Positions 40,391-48,686 of a DNA stretch of 64,000 nt are shown here, in pieces; position 1 is the first letter of the stretch, and every line of letters starts with the position of its first letter. A program made the translations under genes and the position numbers. The DNA is from Polyangia bacterium. GTDB taxonomy: Bacteria; Myxococcota_A; Polyangia; Nannocystales; Nannocystaceae. The notes beneath the pieces are model-generated. The model worked only from the letters and a program-made list of their open reading frames with translations, did not search any database and was not told the origin of the DNA. The DNA lies in contig JAUHWG010000010.1 of assembly GCA_030424595.1 (NCBI GenBank), positions 186,001-250,000 on the forward strand. Direction: 5' to 3'.

Positions 40391-40485
40391 CGGCGGAGGT
40401 CAGCGCCCGCAAAGCGGCGCTGTCGAGCCTGTCTTTAGCACGCGTGACGCCGACACAGACCGGCTAATTCCGGCGTACATGGACA

Positions 40486-40528
40486 TTGACACTATTCTCA
40501 GGCCGCCTTGAGAATATTCTCAAGGCGG
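40486..40528 (-). promoter_or_regulatory. tandem palindromic operator upstream of the metal-efflux operon
   Basis: A perfect 26-bp palindrome at 40503-40528 has the core TTGAGAATATTCTCAA (40508-40523) with GGCGG/CCGCC flanks. A second, imperfect core (TTGACACTATTCTCAG on the plus strand, 40486-40501) matches 13 of 16 positions of the first. The two centres are 22 bp apart, two turns of the helix. On the minus strand TTGAGA with GAGAAT 18 bp later could be the promoter boxes, so a repressor or MerR-type activator bound here would control the channel gene starting at 40390. The perfect hairpin could also end transcripts of the PEGA gene. Confidence 0.55.
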
Positions 40529-40601
40529 AGGCTGTGGACGCGCGGCGCTCGACCTCCGAGGAGCCGACGAGCTCGACTCCGACACCTGCCAACACAGACC
40601 G

Positions 40602-42371
40602 CTAGAAGCGCCCCTGAAGGGAGAGCCCGCCGAGCCCGCGCCCGATCACCGGGCCGATCATCGGTCGGCTCATCGGTCGGCTCATCGGTCGGCTCATCGG
40701 TCGGCTCATCGGCGCAGCCGCGAGGTTTCGCCGCCTCTTGAGTCGATCAAGGGTCAGGATCAGCGCCGACCCGATCACCATCCCGCTGCCAAGACCAGTC
40801 AGCATCCCGGCCCCCAGGCGGTGGCCGACGAGGCCGCTGAGCGCGTTGACGCCGACCCGATCCTCGGGCAGGTCTGAGCCCAACAGCGCTCGCTCCTCGC
40901 TGGCGTAGACCGCCATCCAGCTGGCGCCGCCGGCCAGGACAGCCCCCCCGACGCCGAGGATGATGTAGGAGCTCCGCTTCTTCCCGGCGGTCAACATCGG
41001 CAGGGTCGAGACGATGAACCCGAGGCTGTGCATGGCCATCGTCACGCCCGCCGTCTGCAGCCTCGTGTCCACACGAAGCCCGCGGTGATACTCGGCGGTG
41101 GGGATCGCAGCCTCCGCAGCCTCGACGATCTCTGGGCTCAGCGGCGCTCCGTCCTCAGGATCGACGCCGGCCTCGGTCAAGAAGTCCTCGTACTCCGACT
41201 CGCGATCCCTCTGGCCAAACGTGCCGCCGAGGAGCAGCCCCACCCCGCCCGCGTAGTTCACGGCGAAGTAGCCGGCGATGGGCCCTGCCGACTTGCGCGG
41301 CGGTCGGCTGAACTTCGCACCGTCACTCTTGCGCTTGTTCATCCAGATGTCGGCGCCGCGGCTCGACGGCACGACGGTGATCGTGCGCTGGCCGGAGTAG
41401 CGCGGGGCCTTGGCCTCGGCGCTCCACGTGCCGACCGGGAGAGCGACCGTCGTCGTCGGCTCGATCGCCTCGAAGACGAGCGGGTCGTCGCCGGCGCGAT
41501 CAGTACGTCGCAAGCTGAGGCTCCCCCGACCGCGGCGCAGCGCCTTCTCCGGCAGGACTCGGAGGTCCAAGAGCACCTTGTGCGGCTCGACGGCGAAGTC
41601 CCAGCGCTGCGCATCGGCACCGGCGTCGACGACCCGGCGCAGGCGCAGCGGATAGTAGCCGGGGATCTCGAGGTCGACCATGTAGGCGCCCGGATCGAGG
41701 CAGACCTCGGGGCTCCCCAGCCCCAGGGTCCAGCGGTAGGGCCCCCCACCGGCGAGCGTCGATGGCAGCTCGAGCGAGAGCGTCCCCCGCTCGAGCTCCG
41801 ACGAAGTCACGACCTCTGCGCTCGTGCTCTCTGTTATCTGGACCCGGACCCGCGACGCCTTCCCGCAGGAGGCCTCCATGAGCGCCGTCAGCTCCTGGTG
41901 GAGCGACGCTGGCAATGCCCCGTCTCTGAGGATGAGCCGTAGGTGCTCCGCGGCGAGCCCGTGCTGACCCGCCAGCGCCCGGGCGAGGCTCGCGTGATAG
42001 AGAAAGCGCCGGTCTGGCGGCGCGCTGTTGGCCGCCTGCGCCTCGAAGATGAGCGCCGCCTCGGCGTAGCGGCGGACCCCGAGCAGGCTCCGCGCCCGCG
42101 CGACCTCCGGGCCCTCGGGGAGGGTGAGCTCCGGCGCGAGGGTGCTCACCGGCGCCGGTGCGGCGACCGGCCCCCGATCCCGGTCGACCGGGTCGAGTCG
42201 CTCCGGCTCTCGCTCGAGGGCCGGCCCCGGGTCCTGCGCGAGGGCGCTCATCGGCGCCACCATGGCGAGCGCCGCTCCGACCACGACGCGAGCGCTCGCC
42301 CCGATCCGGCGCACCCCCTTGGCCCGCCCGGCTGGCCTCCGACTCCGCGCTCGATCCTCTGACGGCATCAT
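40602..42371 (-). CDS. PEGA-type repeat protein with signal peptide and membrane helices
   Basis: 589 residues from the double ATG at 42371 (preceded by AGAGG); a farther upstream ATG reads through the 9-bp repeat array. The signal (VVVGAALAMVAPMSALAQ) is cleavable. Residues about 50-120 look TPR-like (ARSLLGVRRYAEAALIFEAQ). Residues 125-330 have beta-rich PEGA-like segments (GAYMVDLEIPGYYPLRLRRV, GTWSAEAKAPRYSGQRTITV). The C-terminal third has hydrophobic stretches (YIILGVGGAVLAGGASWMAV, GLGSGMVIGSALILTL). The tail repeats PMSR four times. It is a secreted or envelope protein; function unknown. Confidence 0.65.
   Translation of the reverse strand: MMPSEDRARSRRPAGRAKGVRRIGASARVVVGAALAMVAPMSALAQDPGPALEREPERLDPVDRDRGPVAAPAPVSTLAPELTLPEGPEVARARSLLGVRRYAEAALIFEAQAANSAPPDRRFLYHASLARALAGQHGLAAEHLRLILRDGALPASLHQELTALMEASCGKASRVRVQITESTSAEVVTSSELERGTLSLELPSTLAGGGPYRWTLGLGSPEVCLDPGAYMVDLEIPGYYPLRLRRVVDAGADAQRWDFAVEPHKVLLDLRVLPEKALRRGRGSLSLRRTDRAGDDPLVFEAIEPTTTVALPVGTWSAEAKAPRYSGQRTITVVPSSRGADIWMNKRKSDGAKFSRPPRKSAGPIAGYFAVNYAGGVGLLLGGTFGQRDRESEYEDFLTEAGVDPEDGAPLSPEIVEAAEAAIPTAEYHRGLRVDTRLQTAGVTMAMHSLGFIVSTLPMLTAGKKRSSYIILGVGGAVLAGGASWMAVYASEERALLGSDLPEDRVGVNALSGLVGHRLGAGMLTGLGSGMVIGSALILTLDRLKRRRNLAAAPMSRPMSRPMSRPMSRPMIGPVIGRGLGGLSLQGRF
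40661..40708 (-). repeat. 12-bp tandem repeat, 4 copies (PMSR tail of the PEGA protein)
   Basis: TCGGTCGGCTCA is repeated exactly at 40661, 40673, 40685 and 40697. It encodes four PMSR units near the C-terminus of the PEGA-type protein. Confidence 0.9.
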
Positions 42372-42700
42372 CCTCTGCCCGCTCCGAACGCCGAGGATAC
42401 CCAGAGATGCCCGGCTCCCGCCATCCTTCTCGCTCCTCTCGCTCCTCTCGCTCTTCTCGCTCTTCTCGCTCTTCTCGCTCTGCTCGCTCTCCTCGCCCCT
42501 CTCCGCTCGGCGTCTCGTCGACCGCGGGCCGCGGCCTGGGTCCGTCGAGCCGCCACGTCCGCTCCAGGCCCTCGCGCCACAGCGCAGGCGTGGCAGCATC
42601 GGCGGATGCTTGAGATCGAGCTAGAGTTCGAGATCGAGATCGAAGCCGAGCGCAGCGCTGCCTCGCGGCCGCCGCTATCCTCGAGCCGGAGACTCGATCG
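42372..42700. other. Intergenic region, 329 bp, with 9-bp repeat array
   Basis: This divergent gap separates the PEGA and CAP genes and should hold both promoters. The array at 42427-42498 occupies its first third. Near 42605-42650 there is a GAGATCGA-type repetitive stretch. No consensus promoter is evident. Confidence 0.45.
42427..42498 (-). repeat. 9-bp tandem repeat GAGCGARAR, about 8 units
   Basis: On the plus strand the unit is TTCTCGCTC or CTCTCGCTC, at 42427, 42436, 42445, 42454, 42463, 42472, 42481 and, degenerate, 42490. The minus-strand unit GAGCGAGAA resembles GAGCGAAAG at 21905. The array is 56 bp upstream of the PEGA gene start. Confidence 0.85.
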
Positions 42701-43411
42701 ATGGAAACACGCCCGATCACCGTTTCGCTCCTCTGCCTGACCTTCGCAGCCTGCGGCGACATCGACACCACGGGCGCCGCCGGCTCGCTGCGGGCCAAGC
42801 TCAAGCCCGGCGCGAGCATCAAGGCGCCGCCTGTACACCTCCGCGAGAGCGCCAAGAAGCTCCAGCGCGCCGAGCTCGTCCGCGACCACGCCACGCCCCC
42901 CAAGGACGCGCAGCCGAGCGACGAGGAGGCCGCCCCCCCCGAAGCTGCCGAGCCCCCGCCGCCGCCCCCTCGCGAGGAGAAGGGCAAGCTCGCCGGAGTC
43001 ACCGACGCCCACAACGCGGTCCGCACCCCGCTCAACATCCCCAAGCTCGAGTGGAGCGACGCGATCGGCGGCTTCGCTCAGCAGTGGGCCGACTACCTGG
43101 CGATCGAGAACGGCTGCAAGCTCCAGCACCGCCCGAGCAGCGGGCCGTGGGGCCAAAAGTACGGCGAGAACATCTTCTGGAGGTCGGCGCCGACGACCGT
43201 GGATGAGGCGGTCAACGCCTGGTCCGCGGAGGCGGCAGACTACGATCACGCGACCAACACCTGCGCCGGGATCTGCGGCCACTACACGCAGATGGTCTGG
43301 GCCAAGACCCGCTACCTCGGCTGTGGCGTCGCGGCCTGCCCGGGCGGCGGCGAGATGTGGGTCTGCAACTACGATCCCCGCGGCAACTACTTCGGGCAAG
43401 CGCCCTACTGA
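42701..43411 (+). CDS. CAP/SCP (cysteine-rich secretory) domain lipoprotein
   Basis: 236 residues. The signal TVSLLCLTFAAC ends in a lipidation Cys, then a charged and Pro-rich linker with PPPPPP. Residues about 95-236 are a CAP domain: DAHNAVRTPLNIPKLEWSD, YGENIFW, AVNAWSAEAADYD, GHYTQMVWAKTRYLGCGVA and WVCNYDPRGN. The two His and Glu of the CAP cavity are present, as are Cys residues for disulfides. Unlike most bacterial CAP proteins it has the full eukaryote-like set of signatures. It is surface or periplasmic; roles could be binding of lipids or proteins. Confidence 0.9.
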   Translation: METRPITVSLLCLTFAACGDIDTTGAAGSLRAKLKPGASIKAPPVHLRESAKKLQRAELVRDHATPPKDAQPSDEEAAPPEAAEPPPPPPREEKGKLAGVTDAHNAVRTPLNIPKLEWSDAIGGFAQQWADYLAIENGCKLQHRPSSGPWGQKYGENIFWRSAPTTVDEAVNAWSAEAADYDHATNTCAGICGHYTQMVWAKTRYLGCGVAACPGGGEMWVCNYDPRGNYFGQAPY

Positions 43412-43622
43412 GGCGGTGTCCGCGACGGGCGTCCGCGGCGAGCCGCCGACGGTAGGTCCGGCATCCGCGCTCGCCCCCGTCGGCGGGGAGAGCTCCGCGC
43501 ACACGAGCGCGCGCGGGACTCTTGCCACAGGCTGCTAGGCCCCGCGGCCGCCTGGCCTCGGCTGAATCCGAGCGAGAAGATCGTCGACCCGCGGTGGCGC
43601 CCACAGGGGATAATCCCAGCTC

Positions 43623-45203
43623 TTGGATGGGTGGATGCGGACGATGATGAAGCTTTGGGAACCACGAATTCTTGTCTTGAGCGCCGGCCTCGCGCTCGCC
43701 AGCGGCTGCGGTGATGACAGCGGAGTCGGCAGCGACAGCGCGACCGAAGGGGCTACGACGACCGACACGACGACCGACACGACGACCAACACGACGACCG
43801 ACACGACGACCAGCGGGACGACCATGGGGGGAAGCGCAGGCGAGAGCGAGGGCACCTCGTCGACCTCGTCGACCAGCGAGACCACCGGGGCCTCCGACAG
43901 CGACACCTCGACCACCGACGCGCCCATGGGGGTCTGCGGCGATGGGGTCGTCGATCCCGGAGAGGAGTGCGACGACGGCAACACCGACAACGACGACGCC
44001 TGCGTCGAAGGCTGCGTGATGGCGATCTGCGGCGACGGCTTCGTCGGCGCGGGCGAGGCCTGCGACGACGGCAACACCGACGACGACGACGCCTGCACCA
44101 ACAGCTGCGCCCTCGCGAGCTGCGGCGACGGGGTGCTCCAGGAGGGCGAGGCCTGCGACGACGGCAACGCCGACGACACCGACGATTGTCTGAACACCTG
44201 CGTCGTCGCGAGCTGCGGCGACGGCTCGGTCCAGGCCGGCGTCGAGACCTGCGACGACGGCAACGACGACAACAGCGACGAGTGCACCTCGCTCTGCGCA
44301 GCGCCGGCCTGCGACGACGGGATCCAGAGCGGCGCCGAGACCGACGTCGACTGCGGCGGAGGTACCTGCGCCAAGTGCCAGATCGACGAGGCCTGCCTCG
44401 CCCCCGACGACTGCGAGAGCGGCACCTGCTCCGGCGATGTCTGCGCCTTGGCCCCCAGCTGCAAGGCGATCAAAGACGCGCTCCCCGAGGCCGAGGACGG
44501 CCTCTACGACCTCGACCCCGACGGCGATGGCCCGCTAGAGCCGATCTCGGCCTACTGCGACATGACCACCGATGAGGGCGGCTGGACCCTCGTCATGCGC
44601 TTCGCGCCGAGCGACGGCGCCTTTCACTTCTACTCGCCGCACTGGACGATGGAGTCGCTGGTCAACGAGGACACGCCCGATCCGACGGACCCCTCCGACG
44701 GCAAGTTTCCTGCCTACAACCACGTCATCGGCGGCGAGCTCCGGGGCTGCCTCCAGCACCCGAACACCAAGGTCTACGGCTGCCGCGACTACACGCTGCC
44801 CGATCCGACGACGCCGCTCAGCCTCTTCAAGGACACCCCCGTGGGCTCCGACATCTCGATGAAGGGGATCTTCTTCGACGAGCCCAAGGCCGACAAGCTG
44901 CAGTGGCTGACGATCCAAGGCAGGACGACGAGCGACGCGTCGACCACCGCCAACTACGTCGCCGTCGGCATCAACATCGACGACGACCAGTCCTGCTACG
45001 ACGCGCGGGTGCGCTTTGGCATGGTGCTCAACAACGAGGCCAACATCGCGACCCTCAACGACGCAGCAGGCTTCGGGGCGCAGTCGTACTACACCTCCCA
45101 ATGCGACCTCGCGCCGGGGGTCGACACCCCGTGGAAGTCCGCCTGTGGCTTCGCCGCGGGGCCGAACGAGTACACCACCGCCGGTAACATCTGGATCCGT
45201 TGA
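43623..45203 (+). CDS. lipoprotein with DUF4215 Cys-rich repeats and a fibrinogen-like C-terminal domain
   Basis: 526 residues. ATGs at 43623, 43635, 43644 and 43647 are all possible starts; the signal [13 protein letters not shown] works from any. A Thr/Asp/Ser linker is followed by four DUF4215-type repeats ([72 protein letters not shown]), a Cys-rich segment ([16 protein letters not shown]), and from about residue 280 a fibrinogen-like domain ([38 protein letters not shown]). These suggest a surface adhesin binding sugars or peptides. The CDDGN loops may hold calcium. Target unknown. Confidence 0.85.
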   Translation: MDGWMRTMMKLWEPRILVLSAGLALASGCGDDSGVGSDSATEGATTTDTTTDTTTNTTTDTTTSGTTMGGSAGESEGTSSTSSTSETTGASDSDTSTTDAPMGVCGDGVVDPGEECDDGNTDNDDACVEGCVMAICGDGFVGAGEACDDGNTDDDDACTNSCALASCGDGVLQEGEACDDGNADDTDDCLNTCVVASCGDGSVQAGVETCDDGNDDNSDECTSLCAAPACDDGIQSGAETDVDCGGGTCAKCQIDEACLAPDDCESGTCSGDVCALAPSCKAIKDALPEAEDGLYDLDPDGDGPLEPISAYCDMTTDEGGWTLVMRFAPSDGAFHFYSPHWTMESLVNEDTPDPTDPSDGKFPAYNHVIGGELRGCLQHPNTKVYGCRDYTLPDPTTPLSLFKDTPVGSDISMKGIFFDEPKADKLQWLTIQGRTTSDASTTANYVAVGINIDDDQSCYDARVRFGMVLNNEANIATLNDAAGFGAQSYYTSQCDLAPGVDTPWKSACGFAAGPNEYTTAGNIWIR

Positions 45204-45281
45204 TAGGGACCCCCTGGACGGGGAGCGCCGCCGCGAGAAGTCGTGGACGCCCCGGCGCTCCGCCGGCATGGTTGCGTCGCC

Positions 45282-45875
45282 ATGATCCGCATCTACGGGA
45301 CCACGACCTCCCCCTACGTCCGCCGCGTCCGCATCGTCGCCCATGAGCTCGGGCTGCCGATCACCCTCGTCGACACCAGCGGCGACCAGGGGCAGGCGGA
45401 GCTGCGCGACTGCTCGCCCATCTGGAAGGTTCCGGCGGCGAGCGTCGACGGCGAGCTCGTTCTCGACTCGCGAGTCATCACCGAGGTGCTCCTCGGCCGC
45501 GCCCCGGACGCTCCGCTCGCGCGTCCCCTCTCGATCGCCGAGCGCAACGCGATCACGGTCATCGACGGCGCCCTCGACTCGCTGATCAACCGCTTCTACC
45601 TCGCCCGTGACGGCGTCGACGCCCAGCGGGCCCCCTACCTCCACAAGCAGCGAGAGCGGGCCGAGAGCGCGATGCGGTGGATCGAGGAGCAGCTGGGCGA
45701 TGGTCGGCTGGGCGGGGACGAGCGCTTTGGCCTCGCCGAGCTCGCCCTGGCGACCACCGCCGACTGGATGCGCTTTCGCGGCACCTACCCCGTGGACGAT
45801 CACCCGGGGATCATCGCCTGCCTGGAGCGCTGTCATCAGCGCGAGAGCTTCGCGTCGACCCGGCCCCAGGCCTGA
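45282..45875 (+). CDS. glutathione S-transferase-like protein
   Basis: 197 residues from ATG 45282 (MIRIYGTTTSPYVRRV). The thioredoxin-like N-domain keeps TSPYVRRVRI near the start, PIWKVPAASVDGELVLDSRVITEVLL with the cis-Pro and the DSxxI glutathione-binding site, and the helical C-domain ends near DHPGIIACLERC. The active-site residue appears to be Ser 9 or a nearby Thr rather than Tyr. It is soluble and cytoplasmic. It could detoxify electrophiles. It lies 78 bases after the fibrinogen-like gene with the same orientation. Confidence 0.82.
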   Translation: MIRIYGTTTSPYVRRVRIVAHELGLPITLVDTSGDQGQAELRDCSPIWKVPAASVDGELVLDSRVITEVLLGRAPDAPLARPLSIAERNAITVIDGALDSLINRFYLARDGVDAQRAPYLHKQRERAESAMRWIEEQLGDGRLGGDERFGLAELALATTADWMRFRGTYPVDDHPGIIACLERCHQRESFASTRPQA

Positions 45876-46139
45876 GCCTAGGCCCGCCCGCGAGCGACCC
45901 CGCCGGTGCGCCCACGCCCCTGGCGACCTTGGCAATTCCCTGGCCGCCGCCCCGGAGCCGCGGCGGCTCGATCGGCGAGCGAAGTCCGGAGGCGAGGCCG
46001 CCGAGGACGCCCCGCGATCATCGCGGAGAATCCTCGCCTCTCGGTCGAGCCCGGACCCGAAGCGGTCGCTCGACCGCCTCGCCGGCCCGGACGGCCTGCG
46101 TCTCGGGTGAGGCCGCGGCGCAAGAAGAGCGCAGACCGC

Positions 46140-47966
46140 TCAGCCCGCGCTCGGCGAGCGCCGACGAAGGAGCCCCAGGAGGCCGAGGGCGACGAGCCAG
46201 CCCGCGCCCCTGCGCTCTCCGCTCGCAGAACAGCCACAACCGGTGCCGTCGTCATCGCCCGCGCCCGCAGAGCCGGCCCCGCCCGTCACCTCGGTCGCTC
46301 CGCTCTCACCGGTGGTGTCTACAGCGCCCGAGCCCCCGGTCGTACCAGCGCTCGCGGACCCCGTCTCGCTCGCCGTCGTCTCATCGGTCTCACCGCCGGT
46401 CGTGTCGCCCCCGGTCGCCGCGTCGGGGATGATCGTCGCCTGCTGCTCCGACGAGCAGGCCTCATTCCCCGCGGCATCGACCGCGCAGACGCGGTAGAGC
46501 AGGGTCCCGGGCGCCAGCGCAGGGAGCTCGGCCCGCCACAGGAGCCCGCCGTACCAGCGCATCGCGACCTCCTCCTCCGCGTCGTCGAGCGAGTAGCGGA
46601 GCTGCGCCGAGGTGAGGTCGTGGGCCGCGAGCGGGGTCTTGTTGTCGTGGACCCGGGCGCGGATCGTCAGCCCCTCGCCGTCGCTCATCCCCACAGCCTC
46701 GACGCGATCGATCACCGGCGGGGCGCTGTCGGGCGCGACGTCGACCCCGAGGAGCACGTAGTCGGGATCCGCCGCCTCGCCCTCGGCCAAGACCACGTCG
46801 ATCCGGTCATCACCGTCGAGATCGGCCACCGCGATCCCCAACGTCCCCGGGCTATCGGCGGGGGCGAAGGCGTCCTCCGCGAGGGTGAGGTTGCCATCGC
46901 CGTCGTTGAGGATGAGCCGATCGACCTGGCCGAAGAGACCGGCGATCAGAAAGTCCGGATCACCGTCGGACTCGACGTCGAGGAAGCAGACCATGTTGTC
47001 GTCACCGCCGGGGTTCTCCGAGTCCGGCCAGCGGAGCTCCGTCTCGTCGACGAAAGCGCCTTCGCCGTCCCCCATGAGCAGATGCTCGCGATTTCCGGGC
47101 ATCCGATCGTTGATCGTCAGGCCGTCGAGATCACCGTCGCCGTCGATGTCGAGAAACTCAAACTCGTAATTGTTCGGGAACTGGGGGAGCTTCTCGGAGC
47201 CGTCGCTGAACACCCCAGCCCCGTCGTTCAGGAGGAGGAGCGAGCCGGTGCACGACTTGCACGAGACGGCGATGTCGAGGTCGTAGTCGTCGTCGACGTC
47301 GGCCAGCTCCAGCTCCCACGACCAGCGGACCGCGATCTCCGGCATCTGCCCGGCGGGCGCCTCAGAGAAGCGGCCGAGGCCGTCATTGAGCCAGATCCGC
47401 GTCACGCCGCCGCCGTTGCTCGCCGGGTTGCCGGGGCCCCACTCCGCGAGGACCAGGTCGAGGTCGCCGTCGCCGTCGATGTCGCCGAGCTCCGCGTCGC
47501 CGATGTTGGCGTCGATCTGCGGCAGGTGGCTCGACGTCACCTCCTCAAAGGCGCCGGCCCCCTCGCCGAGGAAGAGCCGGCTCTGGGTCCCCCAGGTGTT
47601 GCCGACGAAGAGGTCGACCTCGCCGTCGCCGTCGACGTCTCGGGCCTTGATCACCCGGGTCGAGTCCGCCTCACCGAAGAGCTCCGGGCCCACGTCGACA
47701 AAGGGCTTCCCAGGGCCCTGGTTGAGGAACGCCGCGTTGACCTCCGGCCCCTCGTCGCTCGCGTAGCCCCGACCGTTCGCGAAGAGGATGTCGACCCGCC
47801 CGTCGCCGTTGATGTCGGCGAGCTCGACCTTGTTCGACCAGGTGTCGGTGACCCCGATCGTCACCATCGTCGCGTCCTCCCACAGCGACGCCTCAGCGAC
47901 CGCCGGAGCCGCGAGGAGGAGCGAAAGCGCGATAGTCGGCCGCGACGCGGCGAGTAAGCCCTGCAC
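46140..47966 (-). CDS. FG-GAP repeat surface protein with MYXO-CTERM-like tail
   Basis: 608 residues. A cleavable signal (LLLAAPAVAEA) is followed by about seven FG-GAP units (VELADINGDGRVDILFA, AELGDIDGDGDLDLVLA, ELADVDDDYDLDIAVS, IAVADLDGDDRIDVVLA), making one seven-bladed propeller. An Ig-like segment (SAPPVIDRVEAVGMSD ... LLYRVCAVDAAGNEACS) follows. A Thr/Gly/Ser linker leads to GCGCSASGERRGAGWLVALG and a final RRR. That Cys-containing motif, membrane helix and Arg cluster is the MYXO-CTERM sorting signal, which marks proteins processed to the outer surface of myxobacteria. Function is likely binding of a surface ligand. Confidence 0.85.
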   Translation of the reverse strand: MQGLLAASRPTIALSLLLAAPAVAEASLWEDATMVTIGVTDTWSNKVELADINGDGRVDILFANGRGYASDEGPEVNAAFLNQGPGKPFVDVGPELFGEADSTRVIKARDVDGDGEVDLFVGNTWGTQSRLFLGEGAGAFEEVTSSHLPQIDANIGDAELGDIDGDGDLDLVLAEWGPGNPASNGGGVTRIWLNDGLGRFSEAPAGQMPEIAVRWSWELELADVDDDYDLDIAVSCKSCTGSLLLLNDGAGVFSDGSEKLPQFPNNYEFEFLDIDGDGDLDGLTINDRMPGNREHLLMGDGEGAFVDETELRWPDSENPGGDDNMVCFLDVESDGDPDFLIAGLFGQVDRLILNDGDGNLTLAEDAFAPADSPGTLGIAVADLDGDDRIDVVLAEGEAADPDYVLLGVDVAPDSAPPVIDRVEAVGMSDGEGLTIRARVHDNKTPLAAHDLTSAQLRYSLDDAEEEVAMRWYGGLLWRAELPALAPGTLLYRVCAVDAAGNEACSSEQQATIIPDAATGGDTTGGETDETTASETGSASAGTTGGSGAVDTTGESGATEVTGGAGSAGAGDDDGTGCGCSASGERRGAGWLVALGLLGLLRRRSPSAG

Positions 47967-48034
47967 TCCGCGGTACTACCCAGGTTCTCCGCCGCCGCGC
48001 AAGGGACCCCATCGGCGGCCCCACCCGCGCCGGC

Positions 48035-48541
48035 TCAGAGAGACCGCACCGAGCGGACGATAAACCCGGCGTTGCGGCGCATCGGCTGACCGTCGGCGCC
48101 GGTCGGATGGGACTCACGCGGATCCGGGAGGGTCCCCTCGGTCTCTTCGGCCTCGATCTCGACGCGAACACCGTCGAGGGCCCGGAGCGACTCCTCGCTG
48201 TGGGCCTCGCTCGGCTGGAGCACGACCTTGCGTCCCTCCTCGGTCTCGAGGAAGAGCTCGTCGCCGGTGTAGGCGGCCACGCTCTTCACTCCGCGCTTGA
48301 CCGGCTTGTAGATCAGGGTGCCGACGAGCTTGACGGTCGCCTCCGCAGCCGGCTCTGCCTCGGCCGTCGGCGGAGCCTCTGCCGCTGGCTCGGCCGCTGC
48401 CTCGTCCGCTGGTGTCGGCGTAGGAGCTTCCGCCTCGGGCTTGTCCGACTGGACCGCGTCCTTCTCCGGAGGCTGCGAGGACGAGTCGCAACCAAGGACG
48501 AGGAGCAGGGGGAGAAACGCTATTCCGAGGGGGGTTCGCAC
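48035..48541 (-). CDS. small lipoprotein, unknown function
   Basis: 168 residues from GTG 48541; no ATG fits without overlapping the divergent gene. The signal GIAFLPLLLVLGC ends in a clear lipobox. A linker rich in Ala, Glu, Pro and Thr (residues about 30-70) precedes a small domain (VKLVGTLIYKPVKRGVKSVA, TGDELFLETEEGRKVVLQP, DGVRVEIEAEETEG) that looks like a beta-barrel or OB-type fold. No family is recognised. It is 68 bases after the FG-GAP gene on the same strand, possibly one transcript. Confidence 0.65.
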   Translation of the reverse strand: MRTPLGIAFLPLLLVLGCDSSSQPPEKDAVQSDKPEAEAPTPTPADEAAAEPAAEAPPTAEAEPAAEATVKLVGTLIYKPVKRGVKSVAAYTGDELFLETEEGRKVVLQPSEAHSEESLRALDGVRVEIEAEETEGTLPDPRESHPTGADGQPMRRNAGFIVRSVRSL

Positions 48542-48686
48542 GGTCTCAGGGTGCCCGCCTCCGTCCGACCATGACAAGCTGTAAACCGGCCTTTGGGGCA
48601 GCTCTTGGGACCGCCCCGTGCCCGCTCCGTGCGCCTGCGCTCCCCGTGATGACCGCCCAGCCGAGGACACTGCTACGATCTGGCCG

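Noticed and set aside
40503..40528. Perfect palindrome as a rho-independent terminator of the PEGA gene
   Set aside because: No T-run follows in the minus-strand direction, and the second imperfect copy 22 bp away fits an operator better; a terminator role cannot be excluded.
42427..42498. 9-bp direct repeats as a CRISPR array
   Set aside because: Units are contiguous with no spacers and too short.
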